This document shows positions 1 to 7,151 of a DNA stretch of 64,000 bases, piece by piece. This DNA is from Actinobaculum sp. oral taxon 183 str. F0552. GTDB lineage: Bacteria; Actinomycetota; Actinomycetes; Actinomycetales; Actinomycetaceae. The position numbers and the translations under genes are program-made. The stretch lies in NCBI RefSeq assembly GCF_000466165.1, contig NZ_KE951476.1, positions 1 to 64,000 of the forward strand, read 5' to 3'. The notes beneath the pieces were generated by a model. It saw only the letters and a program-made list of their open reading frames with translations. It did no database searches and was not told the origin of the DNA. Each line of letters begins with the position of its first letter. Position 1 is the stretch's first letter.

Positions 1-1
1 G

Positions 2-760
2 ACCGAACGCGACGCCGGGCGCGGGCGCCGGGGGGCCGCAGGAGGCGGTCACGAGACCGCGGGGCGCCGCGGCCGGGCAGAGGGCGCCCAAAGCGCGGCG
101 CTGGACGGCATGACCGAACGGGAGAAGCGGGCACGCGCCAAGGAGCCCGGGCCGCGAATTCGCGCCGGGAAGGCGTCCGCCCAAGATACCTCGGCACAGG
201 ATGGAGGCTCCTCCGAAGGGCGGTCTGCGGCGCAGTCCGCATCCGCGGCGGGCGGGAAGAGCCGGGCCGTCAAGCGCCCGAACGTGCGGGCCGAGCTCGC
301 CAAGGCGCGGATCGCCGAACGCGCCAGCGCAGCCAACGCCCGCTCCGCATCCCGATCGGCAGCCGAACGCCCGATGAAGCCGAGCCCTCGGGCCGAGATG
401 CCCTCCTACACCCTCAAACCCCGCAAGATCGAGCGGCGCGTCGTCGAACCCTATGCGGCGCCGGCCTCGGCCACCGCACCCGTCCCCTACCGCCCGCACG
501 AGCGCGGCGAGCGCTACGACGCGGCCACCGGAACGGTCATGCCGAGCGCGAGCGCCTCGAATCGGAACGCCGCGAGCCTGGCGGGCGGCGCCGGGATCGC
601 CTCCGGCGCCTCGTCCGACACGGCCGGGTCGCCCGCCGACCCCGCACGGGCCGAGAAGCCCCGCGTGGAGGAGGCGAAGCCGGTGATCAGCTCCCGGTCC
701 GAGGAAGTGCTCGGCGGAGGCTCCGTGCTCGACGCCCTCCTCGAACGCCGCCGCGCCTGA
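2..760 (+). CDS. C-terminal part of a disordered hypothetical protein (5' end outside window)
   Basis: The frame is open to the left edge of the window, so the first internal ATG (position 110) need not be the real start and the gene probably begins upstream. The visible protein is rich in Ala, Arg, Ser, Pro and Glu with no transmembrane segment, and looks intrinsically disordered. A less repetitive patch, PSYTLKPRKIERRVVEPY, precedes a VPYRPHERGERYD stretch, and it ends in a short helix-like tail (VLDALLERRRA). I do not recognise the family. It is followed by tRNA-Ala on the same strand. Confidence 0.55.
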   Translation, partial: TERDAGRGRRGAAGGGHETAGRRGRAEGAQSAALDGMTEREKRARAKEPGPRIRAGKASAQDTSAQDGGSSEGRSAAQSASAAGGKSRAVKRPNVRAELAKARIAERASAANARSASRSAAERPMKPSPRAEMPSYTLKPRKIERRVVEPYAAPASATAPVPYRPHERGERYDAATGTVMPSASASNRNAASLAGGAGIASGASSDTAGSPADPARAEKPRVEEAKPVISSRSEEVLGGGSVLDALLERRRA

Positions 761-851
761 CCGCGCCGCCGCTCTTGACTGTGCTGCCGCGCCTGACCGG
801 CGGGGGACGGACCTAACATTCGGACGGTGGAACGGATCGGCGGAGGAGTGC

Positions 852-857
852 TAGACT
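852..857 (+). promoter_or_regulatory. Candidate -10 element of the tRNA-Ala promoter
   Basis: TAGACT lies 12 bases before the first base of the tRNA, a fitting distance for a -10 hexamer. No good -35 hexamer is seen 17 bases upstream, so this is a weak call. Confidence 0.3.
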
Positions 858-869
858 AGCCGGGTCCCA

Positions 870-942
870 GGGGCTATGGCGCAGTTGGTAGCGCGTCTCG
901 TTCGCAATGAGAAGGTCAGGGGTTCGAATCCCCTTAGCTCCA
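870..942 (+). tRNA. tRNA-Ala (anticodon CGC)
   Basis: A full cloverleaf can be drawn. The 7-bp acceptor stem pairs GGGGCTA with TAGCTCC (one G-T), the D-arm is GCGC-closed, the anticodon loop TTCGCAA has CGC at positions 34-36 on a 5-bp stem, and the T-arm has the standard TTCGAAT loop. A is the discriminator base; CCA is not encoded. CGC reads GCG, a common alanine codon in high-GC genomes. The DNA changes abruptly to AT-rich directly after the tRNA, which fits use of its 3' end as an integration site, but no second copy of the 3' end was found in the window. Confidence 0.93.
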
Positions 943-958
943 CAGTGAGAGGGCTCAT

Positions 959-1764
959 GTGAGTGCGTCTGATTGGATCCAAGGTTTCTGTGCAGTAGTA
1001 TCGTTGGTGGCCGCTGTTATCATTGCTTTTGTCCAGTCTTGCCAAGGGCGCAGAATGGAGAAATTCGAACGGTCTCTAGCAGAGAAGGAAGAGCGCCGTT
1101 GTAGTGAGAACATGGATGCCCGGGTAAGTGCATTCATTTCTAAGTATTATCCTGATCGCGGACTAGTACCGTTATGTGCTATCGCTGCCATGTATAATGA
1201 TAAGTTTTTCTATTTTCGAAAGATGTACAATGAATTTTGTCATTATCCGAGGGAATTAAAGAATAGAATCTTGGAATATTGCAACTTGGATCTTCGTGTT
1301 TATCAGTCAGAAAATTTTTTAATAAATGTATTGCTGAACTGAATAATGTCTGTGAAAAAAACTTTCCTGAAGACAGATCGCTCTTTTATGATGAAGAAAA
1401 GTATATTGAGCGCACTTTGACATCTTATAGAAAAGAAAAAATTCTCTCACAGAGTTTTAAGCATGAAGATACTATTTCTAGTGAAATCTCTAAAGCTTAT
1501 AAAAATAAAGACGTGAAGAGTACTCCAATGAAAAATTTGTCACTATGTATGAATTTAAATTCGACAAAAGAAGTAAATGTTTGTCAATTTGCTTCAACTG
1601 TGGCTAAATATATTGCAATATATAATGATGACGAAGAATTTGATTTAAAAAAGGACTATGGATCACCTGGTGCATATGCTGAAGAAACGATTGAAACGAT
1701 GGAAGATTTATTTTTATCAACTCTATTTGAAATTTATGTGCATTTAGTAATAAATAAAAATTGA
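959..1764 (+). pseudogene. AT-rich membrane-anchored protein gene, split by a frameshift
   Basis: Two overlapping frames make one coherent protein of about 268 residues. The first part (GTG at 959, AGAGGG upstream) has an N-terminal transmembrane helix (about residues 6-26) followed by a charged, probably cytoplasmic, helical region. It runs off frame at an A4T6 run (1311-1320) and meets a stop at 1340-1342. The second frame carries the continuation, from FFNKCIAEL to the stop at 1762-1764. Moving back one base at A-AAT-TTT joins them, so it is either a decayed gene, an assembly error, a phase-variable tract or a programmed -1 shift. The base composition is far more AT-rich than the surroundings and points to horizontal origin. 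The family is not recognised; the single-helix anchored architecture next to an ImmA/IrrE pair is compatible with a defence role, but that is inference. Confidence 0.6.
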
Positions 1765-1944
1765 TCTAATTATATAGATGAACAGTTCATTTTAAGATTT
1801 GAATTCTAAATGATAATTTTTAAGGATTATTTCTTATTTCGCAAAGTTGCATTCAAACGTATCTGTGGCAGAAGCTAGAATGAAGTCGACTTGATTCGCC
1901 GCGTCGAGTTCAAGTGGCGAAATACACTGGGCGCCTTTACTGCC

Positions 1945-1951
1945 AAGGAGG
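1945..1951 (+). promoter_or_regulatory. Strong ribosome binding site of the XRE-ImmA/IrrE gene
   Basis: AAGGAGG sits 6 bases before the ATG at 1958. It fixes this start and excludes upstream alternatives. Confidence 0.75.
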
Positions 1952-1957
1952 ACGATC

Positions 1958-3088
1958 ATGACCCGCGTCCCGATCAACGGGCCCACTCTTCGGTGGGCGC
2001 GGGAAAGCATGTTCATGGGGAAAGACGAACTCGCCCGAGCGGCAGGCACCTCTGAAGCGCGAATAGAAGCGTTCGAAGCGGGCAGTGCGATGCCGACGCT
2101 CAGGCAGCTCCGCCTCATAGGAAAGAAGCTCGATAGAACTCTCGCGTTCTTCTTCACGACGCCGCCGGCGGAGTCCGACGTGCCGAGCGCCGTTGACTTT
2201 CGCGGACACGGCGGAGACCCGGTTCCGCCTCTGTTGGCGAGGGAAATGCGTCGGGCGGAGCAGTATCGAGAGGCCGTGCTAGAACTCGAGGGAGCCACGG
2301 GCGGGCCGTCCCTTGTCGGGCACATCGACGGAAGAAACCTCGAAGCCCGGGCGCGCGAGATGCGCGGATTGCTGCGCCTTTCTGATGACTCTGTGACTGA
2401 AAGCAAGCATGGAAAGCAGCCTTTCAATTACTGGCGAAGGCTCCTTGAAGACCATGGATTCCTCGTTTTTCAGACGACCAGGATAGATCACTCCGTGTTC
2501 CGCGGGCTATCCATCCACCACGACCCCCTTCCCATAGTCCTTCTCAACGGTTCCGATGCGATCAACGGGAAGACATTCACCCTTTTTCACGAAGTGGCGC
2601 ATCTGGCGAACCGTACAAGCGGTCTATGCAGCTTAGAGGAAGGACGCAACGAAGAGGCCTTGGCGAATGCTTTTGCTGCGAACTTCCTCATGCCCGAGGA
2701 AAGTGTTGCAGAGCTCGTGTCCGACGTCGTCCAAGGCTCTTGGGGCATGGCCAAAACGGTCGCCGAGAACTTCAAGGTCAGCGCTCTCGCTGCGGGCATT
2801 CGCTTGAAGACTCTTGGCTTAATCTCCGACGCGGATTTGGAGGGTATTCGCATAGAAAGCGATCGGCGGTGGAAGCTCAACAGGGAAGAACAGAAGAAGA
2901 AGGACGGAGGACCGGCCGCATGGCGGCTCCGTTTCCGAGACCTGGGTTCTAGTTATGTCGGCACGATCGTACGGGCTTTGGAAGACGAGCGAGTCGATTG
3001 GCTCGAAGCGAGTTACTTTCTGAACGCGAAGACTCCCATGGTTCAGCAGATGATTGACGAGTACCACAGGATCGAGAACGGCGCATGA
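1958..3088 (+). CDS. XRE-family HTH and ImmA/IrrE (DUF955) metallopeptidase protein
   Basis: Residues about 9-65 form a Cro/C1-type helix-turn-helix domain (KDELARAAGTSEARIEAFE, MPTLRQLRLIGKKL). A zinc peptidase of the ImmA/IrrE type follows, with HEVAH at 211-215 and a downstream glutamate in NEEALANAFAANFLMPEE supplying the third ligand. Proteins of this architecture commonly act as repressor/antitoxin-like partners or cleave repressors. The stop overlaps the start of the next gene in an ATGA, so the two are translated together. The 376-residue length is normal for the family. The gene is GC-rich, unlike its AT-rich upstream neighbour. Autoregulation of the pair is likely but no operator was identified. 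Confidence 0.88.
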   Translation: MTRVPINGPTLRWARESMFMGKDELARAAGTSEARIEAFEAGSAMPTLRQLRLIGKKLDRTLAFFFTTPPAESDVPSAVDFRGHGGDPVPPLLAREMRRAEQYREAVLELEGATGGPSLVGHIDGRNLEARAREMRGLLRLSDDSVTESKHGKQPFNYWRRLLEDHGFLVFQTTRIDHSVFRGLSIHHDPLPIVLLNGSDAINGKTFTLFHEVAHLANRTSGLCSLEEGRNEEALANAFAANFLMPEESVAELVSDVVQGSWGMAKTVAENFKVSALAAGIRLKTLGLISDADLEGIRIESDRRWKLNREEQKKKDGGPAAWRLRFRDLGSSYVGTIVRALEDERVDWLEASYFLNAKTPMVQQMIDEYHRIENGA

Positions 3089-3546
3089 GCTTTACTTTGG
3101 ATGCCAGTGTTCTTATCACTATGGAGCGTCGATATCCACGCGAGTTCTTTCTTTCGCTTTGGGAAGCGATGGAGAGAGCGGCAGAGGATCGTGAGATCTG
3201 CATCTGCGAAGTTGCCTACGGCGAACTCGATCGGGGCAATGACGATCTTGCTCCTTGGGCGAAGGACATTGAAGGTTTTATCTGCGGAACGACTGACGAT
3301 GAGATTTGTACGGTGAGTCTGATTTCGCGTGATCATCCAGGTTGGGTCCAGGGGCAGAAAAACAATGGTGATCCATTCGTCATTGCGCATGCCAAGCATG
3401 AAAAAAGAACTGTCGTGACCGAAGAGAAACGGAAAGGGCCGGGAACCGAAGATCGAAATCAGAAGATTCCAAATGTCGCTGATGAGCACGACGTTGAATG
3501 TGTGACCTTCTTCGAGTTTATGCGGGCGCAGCGATGGCGCTTCTGA
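3085..3546 (+). CDS. DUF4411 family PIN-like protein
   Basis: This 153-residue protein has a PIN-like acidic pattern: Asp6 in TLDASVL, Glu residues in CICEVAYGEL (about 42 and 47), Asp96 in NNGDPFVIAHA and an acidic TEEK near 113. Together with the coupled ImmA/IrrE gene it matches a known two-gene arrangement of DUF4411 proteins with XRE-DUF955 partners, a putative toxin-antitoxin-like module. RNase activity is inferred from the PIN-like fold only. ATG overlaps the upstream TGA by the classic ATGA. Confidence 0.82.
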   Translation: MSFTLDASVLITMERRYPREFFLSLWEAMERAAEDREICICEVAYGELDRGNDDLAPWAKDIEGFICGTTDDEICTVSLISRDHPGWVQGQKNNGDPFVIAHAKHEKRTVVTEEKRKGPGTEDRNQKIPNVADEHDVECVTFFEFMRAQRWRF

Positions 3547-3858
3547 AAGCGGCCTCTCTGACGGAGGCGACAGAGCGTCCGTGAGTGGCGGGCTTTCCGA
3601 GTGGCGCTACACCGACCCGTTGTCCTATCGGATTCTGGCATCGGGAGACCCTCAACTGTGCGTGTGCTCATCGTCGACGGCTTCGAAGACGGCCCTGATG
3701 TCCGCCTACAGTGGCGCCGCACGCAGATGTATTCGCCACATGGAAGATCCCCGCGGTGGTAGAAACCCCGCGGTCGCAGCCGGATCCCGATCTGCGCCGA
3801 GCTCCGTACGGCTGACGGTCGCACGGCTCTAGCAGTACCGCGGCTGACGGCACCGCGG
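3547..3858. other. Intergenic region, no supported gene
   Basis: About 310 bases between two convergent genes. Short frames exist on both strands but none has a plausible ribosome binding site or recognisable protein features. It probably holds the right end of the tRNA-linked islet and decayed sequence. Confidence 0.4.
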
Positions 3859-5385
3859 CTAGTAATATCTCCACTGGCGCATGTCGTCGTTGTAGGCGTC
3901 GATGATCTTCGGCTCCAGCAGTGTGGACACCTCGGTCGCGGATATGGCCGGGGGCTGGACGCGAATCATGAAGTCCAGCAGCTTCTCACTCTGGTAGACG
4001 GTGCCCGGGGCCAGCGGCTGGCTCAAAAGCGCGCCCGGAGCCTTGGTCGACAGAACGAATCCCCATTCTCCGAATGACGGAATGTTGTGCGAGAAAGGGA
4101 AGACCCGGTACCCCTCCTGCGCCGCCCGCACCGTGTTGACGACGGTGTGAAACGCGTGAGGTGAGAAATACGAAGACGTCGCCTGCGCCACCATCACGCC
4201 GCGCGGCGCCAGAACGGCGGAGACCTGCCGATAGAACTGCTTGGAATACAGTTTCGCCATGTGTTCGTTCGAGGGGTCGACCAAATCGACCAGCACGGCG
4301 TCGTACTTCTCCCGCGTATCGAAAACGAAGCGGAAAGCGTCCTTGTTGACGACTTTGACCTTATCATTGCTGAGCGACTGCTTGTTTATCCCTTTCAATA
4401 GCCTGTTGCTCTTCGCGAGTTCAGTCACCTTCCTGTCGATGTCGACGATGGTGATCCGTTGGACGCTGCGGTATTTGAGCAGTTCGCGCGCCAACAATCC
4501 GTCGCCCCCGCCCAGCACCAGGACGTTGCGCGGATTCTGGACCGAGGTCAGTGCGCTGGCCGCCATGGTCTCGTGGTAGCGGACTTCGTCCAGGCTGGAG
4601 AACTGCAGCTGGCCGTTCAAGAACAGGCGGAGATCGCTGCGGTACTTCGTGAGGACGATCTTCTGGTAGGCGGATTGTTCGTAGACGAGGACGGGGTCGC
4701 GGTAGGCCTTGGCGTCGATGGTCCTCTCCAGATAGCTGGCGCCCAGGAAAAGCCCGGCCAGTGTCAGGGCGGCCGCTGTGCTCAACGCGATCAGTTTCTT
4801 CGACGTCCCCAACTGAACGAGTATGGCGACGGCGACGATGATGTTGAGCGCCGCCACCAGGTAGGAGCTGCGCATGAGGCCGAGCTGGGGGAGTAGCAGG
4901 AGGGGGAAGGCCAAAGAGGCGATGAGGGCTCCGAAATAGTCGATGGCCAGAACCTTGCTGAGCAGTTCGACAGACGATTTCCTGCCGAAAGCCGTGAACA
5001 TCTTCACCAGCAGGGGGATCTCCAAGCCGATGAGGACGCCGATCAGCAGGCTCATGAGTGAGAAAGCCACCCAATGCAATTTGGTGAACGTGAAAGCCAG
5101 ATGCAGGATCAGGACGGAATTCCCGCCTATGAAGCTGAGTGCGATTTCATTGATTGCGAAACTCGTGGATGGGCGCCAGTGGATATACTTGACTAGCAGG
5201 GAACCGACGCCCATCCCGAAGAGCGTTATCCCGGTTGCGAGGCTGAAGCTGACAATGGAGTCGCCGATCAGATATGAAGCCGTAGTCCCGAGGATGAGCT
5301 CATAGATCAGCCCGCCGATCGCAACGAGGAGCGCTGATGCGAAGAGAACCGTGTTCTCGGAACCCTTCACTCGTGAACGGGCCAT
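3859..5385 (-). CDS. Membrane-fused spermidine synthase-like aminopropyltransferase
   Basis: The N-terminal ~220 residues are hydrophobic with about seven transmembrane helices. The C-terminal half is a spermidine synthase-type Rossmann domain: VLVLGGGDGLLARELL for the decarboxylated-AdoMet/AdoMet loop, VDIDR at the end of strand 2, and YDAVLVDLVDPSNE at the position of the catalytic DxxDP region. The 508-residue length matches actinobacterial membrane SpeE-type proteins rather than soluble SpeE (about 290). Its ATG overlaps the TGA of the DUF350 gene (TGATG), so it is the last gene of a coupled operon with speD, DUF4178 and DUF350. Product identity (true spermidine versus another aminopropylated molecule) is not determined. 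Confidence 0.85.
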   Translation of the reverse strand: MARSRVKGSENTVLFASALLVAIGGLIYELILGTTASYLIGDSIVSFSLATGITLFGMGVGSLLVKYIHWRPSTSFAINEIALSFIGGNSVLILHLAFTFTKLHWVAFSLMSLLIGVLIGLEIPLLVKMFTAFGRKSSVELLSKVLAIDYFGALIASLAFPLLLLPQLGLMRSSYLVAALNIIVAVAILVQLGTSKKLIALSTAAALTLAGLFLGASYLERTIDAKAYRDPVLVYEQSAYQKIVLTKYRSDLRLFLNGQLQFSSLDEVRYHETMAASALTSVQNPRNVLVLGGGDGLLARELLKYRSVQRITIVDIDRKVTELAKSNRLLKGINKQSLSNDKVKVVNKDAFRFVFDTREKYDAVLVDLVDPSNEHMAKLYSKQFYRQVSAVLAPRGVMVAQATSSYFSPHAFHTVVNTVRAAQEGYRVFPFSHNIPSFGEWGFVLSTKAPGALLSQPLAPGTVYQSEKLLDFMIRVQPPAISATEVSTLLEPKIIDAYNDDMRQWRYY

Positions 5386-5636
5386 CAGCTATTGATCGTC
5401 CCGGCGATGATGATCGCGATGGCCACCGCCATGCCGGCTATCGCGATCCCCATTCCGACGTTGTTGTCCTTCACCAATTCATCCCGGATCTTCAACTTGA
5501 AGATATAGTTGGTTATCACGGCGAAGACTATGAGGAGAACGAACCCTAGGAGTGCGTAAACTATTGTGCTCAGCAGGGAAATCCAGGTCAGTTCGACGTC
5601 CCCGCCCATTTCGTTGGCAAGAGTCAGTGCGTTCAT
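5385..5636 (-). CDS. DUF350 small membrane protein
   Basis: An 83-residue protein with two hydrophobic helices (about 17-46 and 58-82), the usual size of a single DUF350 unit (YjfL-like). A GAGAGGAA ribosome binding site precedes its ATG. It lies between the DUF4178 gene and the membrane aminopropyltransferase in the same order seen for the conserved actinobacterial speE-associated cluster. It probably assembles with the other membrane products; its molecular role is unknown. Confidence 0.85.
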   Translation of the reverse strand: MNALTLANEMGGDVELTWISLLSTIVYALLGFVLLIVFAVITNYIFKLKIRDELVKDNNVGMGIAIAGMAVAIAIIIAGTINS

Positions 5637-5663
5637 GTGTATTCCTCTCTGGTGTGGTGGTTC

Positions 5664-6383
5664 TCATTTGCCGACTCCTCCACCGCCGCCGCCGTAGACG
5701 CTGCGGTGATGGTGGTAGACGATTCCTCCGCCTCCGCCGTCACCGCCGGAGTCGTCCTCGGCCCTGGAGAGCGCAAAAGCAATGAAGAGGAGTAGAAAGA
5801 AGGCTACTATCACGAAAAGCAGGGCATTCGCAGCGGAGGGGTCGCCGGCGGGGCTTATCCGCTTACCGAAGAAATTCACCTGCTCGTCCCGCGATAGTAT
5901 CCGCTTCATATGCACTGAATAGTCCTCTTGATTGTACACTTCTATGTTGACGGTTTTCCTCACGCCGTGCTCGTCAATGAATTCCAGGGTGGCGTAGGCG
6001 ATTCGATCCCCCCGAGAGACACGGCAGCTGGGGCGGCCCTTCACACCGACGAGCTCGCCGAACCCTGATTCTCTCACGTGGGCGGTTCGGGTCGAGCCAT
6101 CGGGCAGACGCAGCGGAACGCGTTCGCCCTGTGCGAGCGTCCGGGGGTCGGGGGGCTCCGGAAGCGTGAGCGGCTCGTACAATGCGACTCGTTTGTCGTC
6201 ATGGTCGTATTCCACCCACACGTCGGAGAGGCTGTGGTGCGATAGCTCCCACTCCTCCCAATAGGAGTATTCCTCCTCGATTCGGTCCAATTCGCGGAAC
6301 AGCAGACAGCCTTTGATCGTGGCGTTGAGCCGTTCACTTTTCAGAACCTCGCCGATCTCAAGGCGAGCAGCAAAATCCTCCAC
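5664..6383 (-). CDS. DUF4178 protein with C-terminal membrane helix
   Basis: The start is GTG, sharing one base with the TAG of speD (TAGTG). Residues about 5-170 contain the DUF4178 region, with the typical duplicated beta-rich pattern and WEEWELSHHSLSDVWVEYD. A transmembrane helix follows near 190-208, then a glycine-rich tail containing a HHH cluster and the serine/tyrosine-glycine run at the C terminus. DUF4178 is recurrently linked to speE-like, DUF350 and DUF4247 genes; DUF4247 is absent here. The function is unknown, but a membrane-associated step tied to polyamine-type chemistry is a fair inference. Confidence 0.8.
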   Translation of the reverse strand: MEDFAARLEIGEVLKSERLNATIKGCLLFRELDRIEEEYSYWEEWELSHHSLSDVWVEYDHDDKRVALYEPLTLPEPPDPRTLAQGERVPLRLPDGSTRTAHVRESGFGELVGVKGRPSCRVSRGDRIAYATLEFIDEHGVRKTVNIEVYNQEDYSVHMKRILSRDEQVNFFGKRISPAGDPSAANALLFVIVAFFLLLFIAFALSRAEDDSGGDGGGGGIVYHHHRSVYGGGGGGVGK

Positions 6384-6724
6384 TAGAAAACCACCGCCTT
6401 TCCACGAACGTCAGCAGCGCCGAAGGTACTCTGAATGAAATGTTCAATGGACGCGATCAGCCCGTCGCTGATGGGTCGGCACGTCGTCAACGTTATATAG
6501 CCGCTTCGCTTCTCCGGCCAGGTGTGCATGGCTATATGCGATTCTCGGAGAAGCAGTGCTGTGCTGATCCCTTGAGGGGAGAACTCGTGAGAGACCGAAT
6601 TGACGACGTGAAGCCCGGCTTGTTCGGCGATCCCCGCCAGAGACCTCTCGATGGCCTCCAGCCTGTTCAGCGCTTCAGGAGAGGCGTTCTGTATTCGGAA
6701 GGCAAGGGACTGATACGCGACCAT
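6383..6724 (-). CDS. speD: S-adenosylmethionine decarboxylase proenzyme
   Basis: The 113-residue product matches the short bacterial (SpeH-type) class. The self-cleavage site is Glu61-Ser62 in LLRESHIAMHTWPE, where Ser62 would become the pyruvoyl group. His67 and Cys82 (TLTTCRP) occupy the positions of the processing and proton-donor residues. The enzyme supplies decarboxylated AdoMet for the aminopropyltransferase at the end of the same operon. It is the first gene, so the operon promoter must lie in the 6725-6980 interval. Confidence 0.9.
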   Translation of the reverse strand: MVAYQSLAFRIQNASPEALNRLEAIERSLAGIAEQAGLHVVNSVSHEFSPQGISTALLLRESHIAMHTWPEKRSGYITLTTCRPISDGLIASIEHFIQSTFGAADVRGKAVVF

Positions 6725-6979
6725 GTCCGCGATATTACTTCATCCGCGTCTTCTCGGTGTAACGGCGAACGTCCTCGAATCCGCGCGGCGGAGCGATGCC
6801 GTCCGACGCTCGTGGCCCGGAAAAGCGTTCTCGCATCACGGATACGCCCCATCGCAGAACCGCCGGCCGGCGGTGCGCGGAGCCGCCCGCCTGGGTGGGA
6901 AGGTGTAGCCGTCCCCGTTCTCGTGTGGGTCCAAGACGAGATCGTCCGCATGGGTCACTTTGAACCAGACGGCTTCGAG

Positions 6980-7120
6980 TCAGGTGGTTTCGTGTACCAG
7001 TACGGTCTTGCCGACGGTCCCGCCGTGGCTCATCTCGGCCAGGACCCGCGGCGCCTGGCGAATCGGAGCGCGCTCGGCTATGTGGATCGCCACCTCGCCT
7101 GCGACGGCGGCGTGAGGCCG
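6980..7120 (-). pseudogene. C-terminal remnant of a zinc-binding-type oxidoreductase
   Basis: The minus strand reads about 45 residues ending at TGA (6980-6982) that match the end of the intact oxidoreductase at 9005-10237: GEVAIHIAERAPIRQAPRV here against GEVTVRIAERAPIREAPRI there, and GGTVGKTVLVHE against GATVGKAVLVHE. There is no start or upstream domain, so this is a truncated paralogue. It sits between speD and the peptide transporter, and the transporter with its flank separates it from the intact copy. Confidence 0.75.
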
Positions 7121-7151
7121 ACGGCGGGGCGATATGAGCAGTTGAGTCCGG

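Noticed and set aside
514-819. Minus-strand frame of 101 codons opposite the first gene
   Set aside because: Shadow frame of a GC-rich coding region; no ribosome binding site and no protein features.
3581-3832. Small plus-strand frame after the DUF4411 gene
   Set aside because: No recognisable start context; composition unlike a protein and antisense frames of the same length exist.
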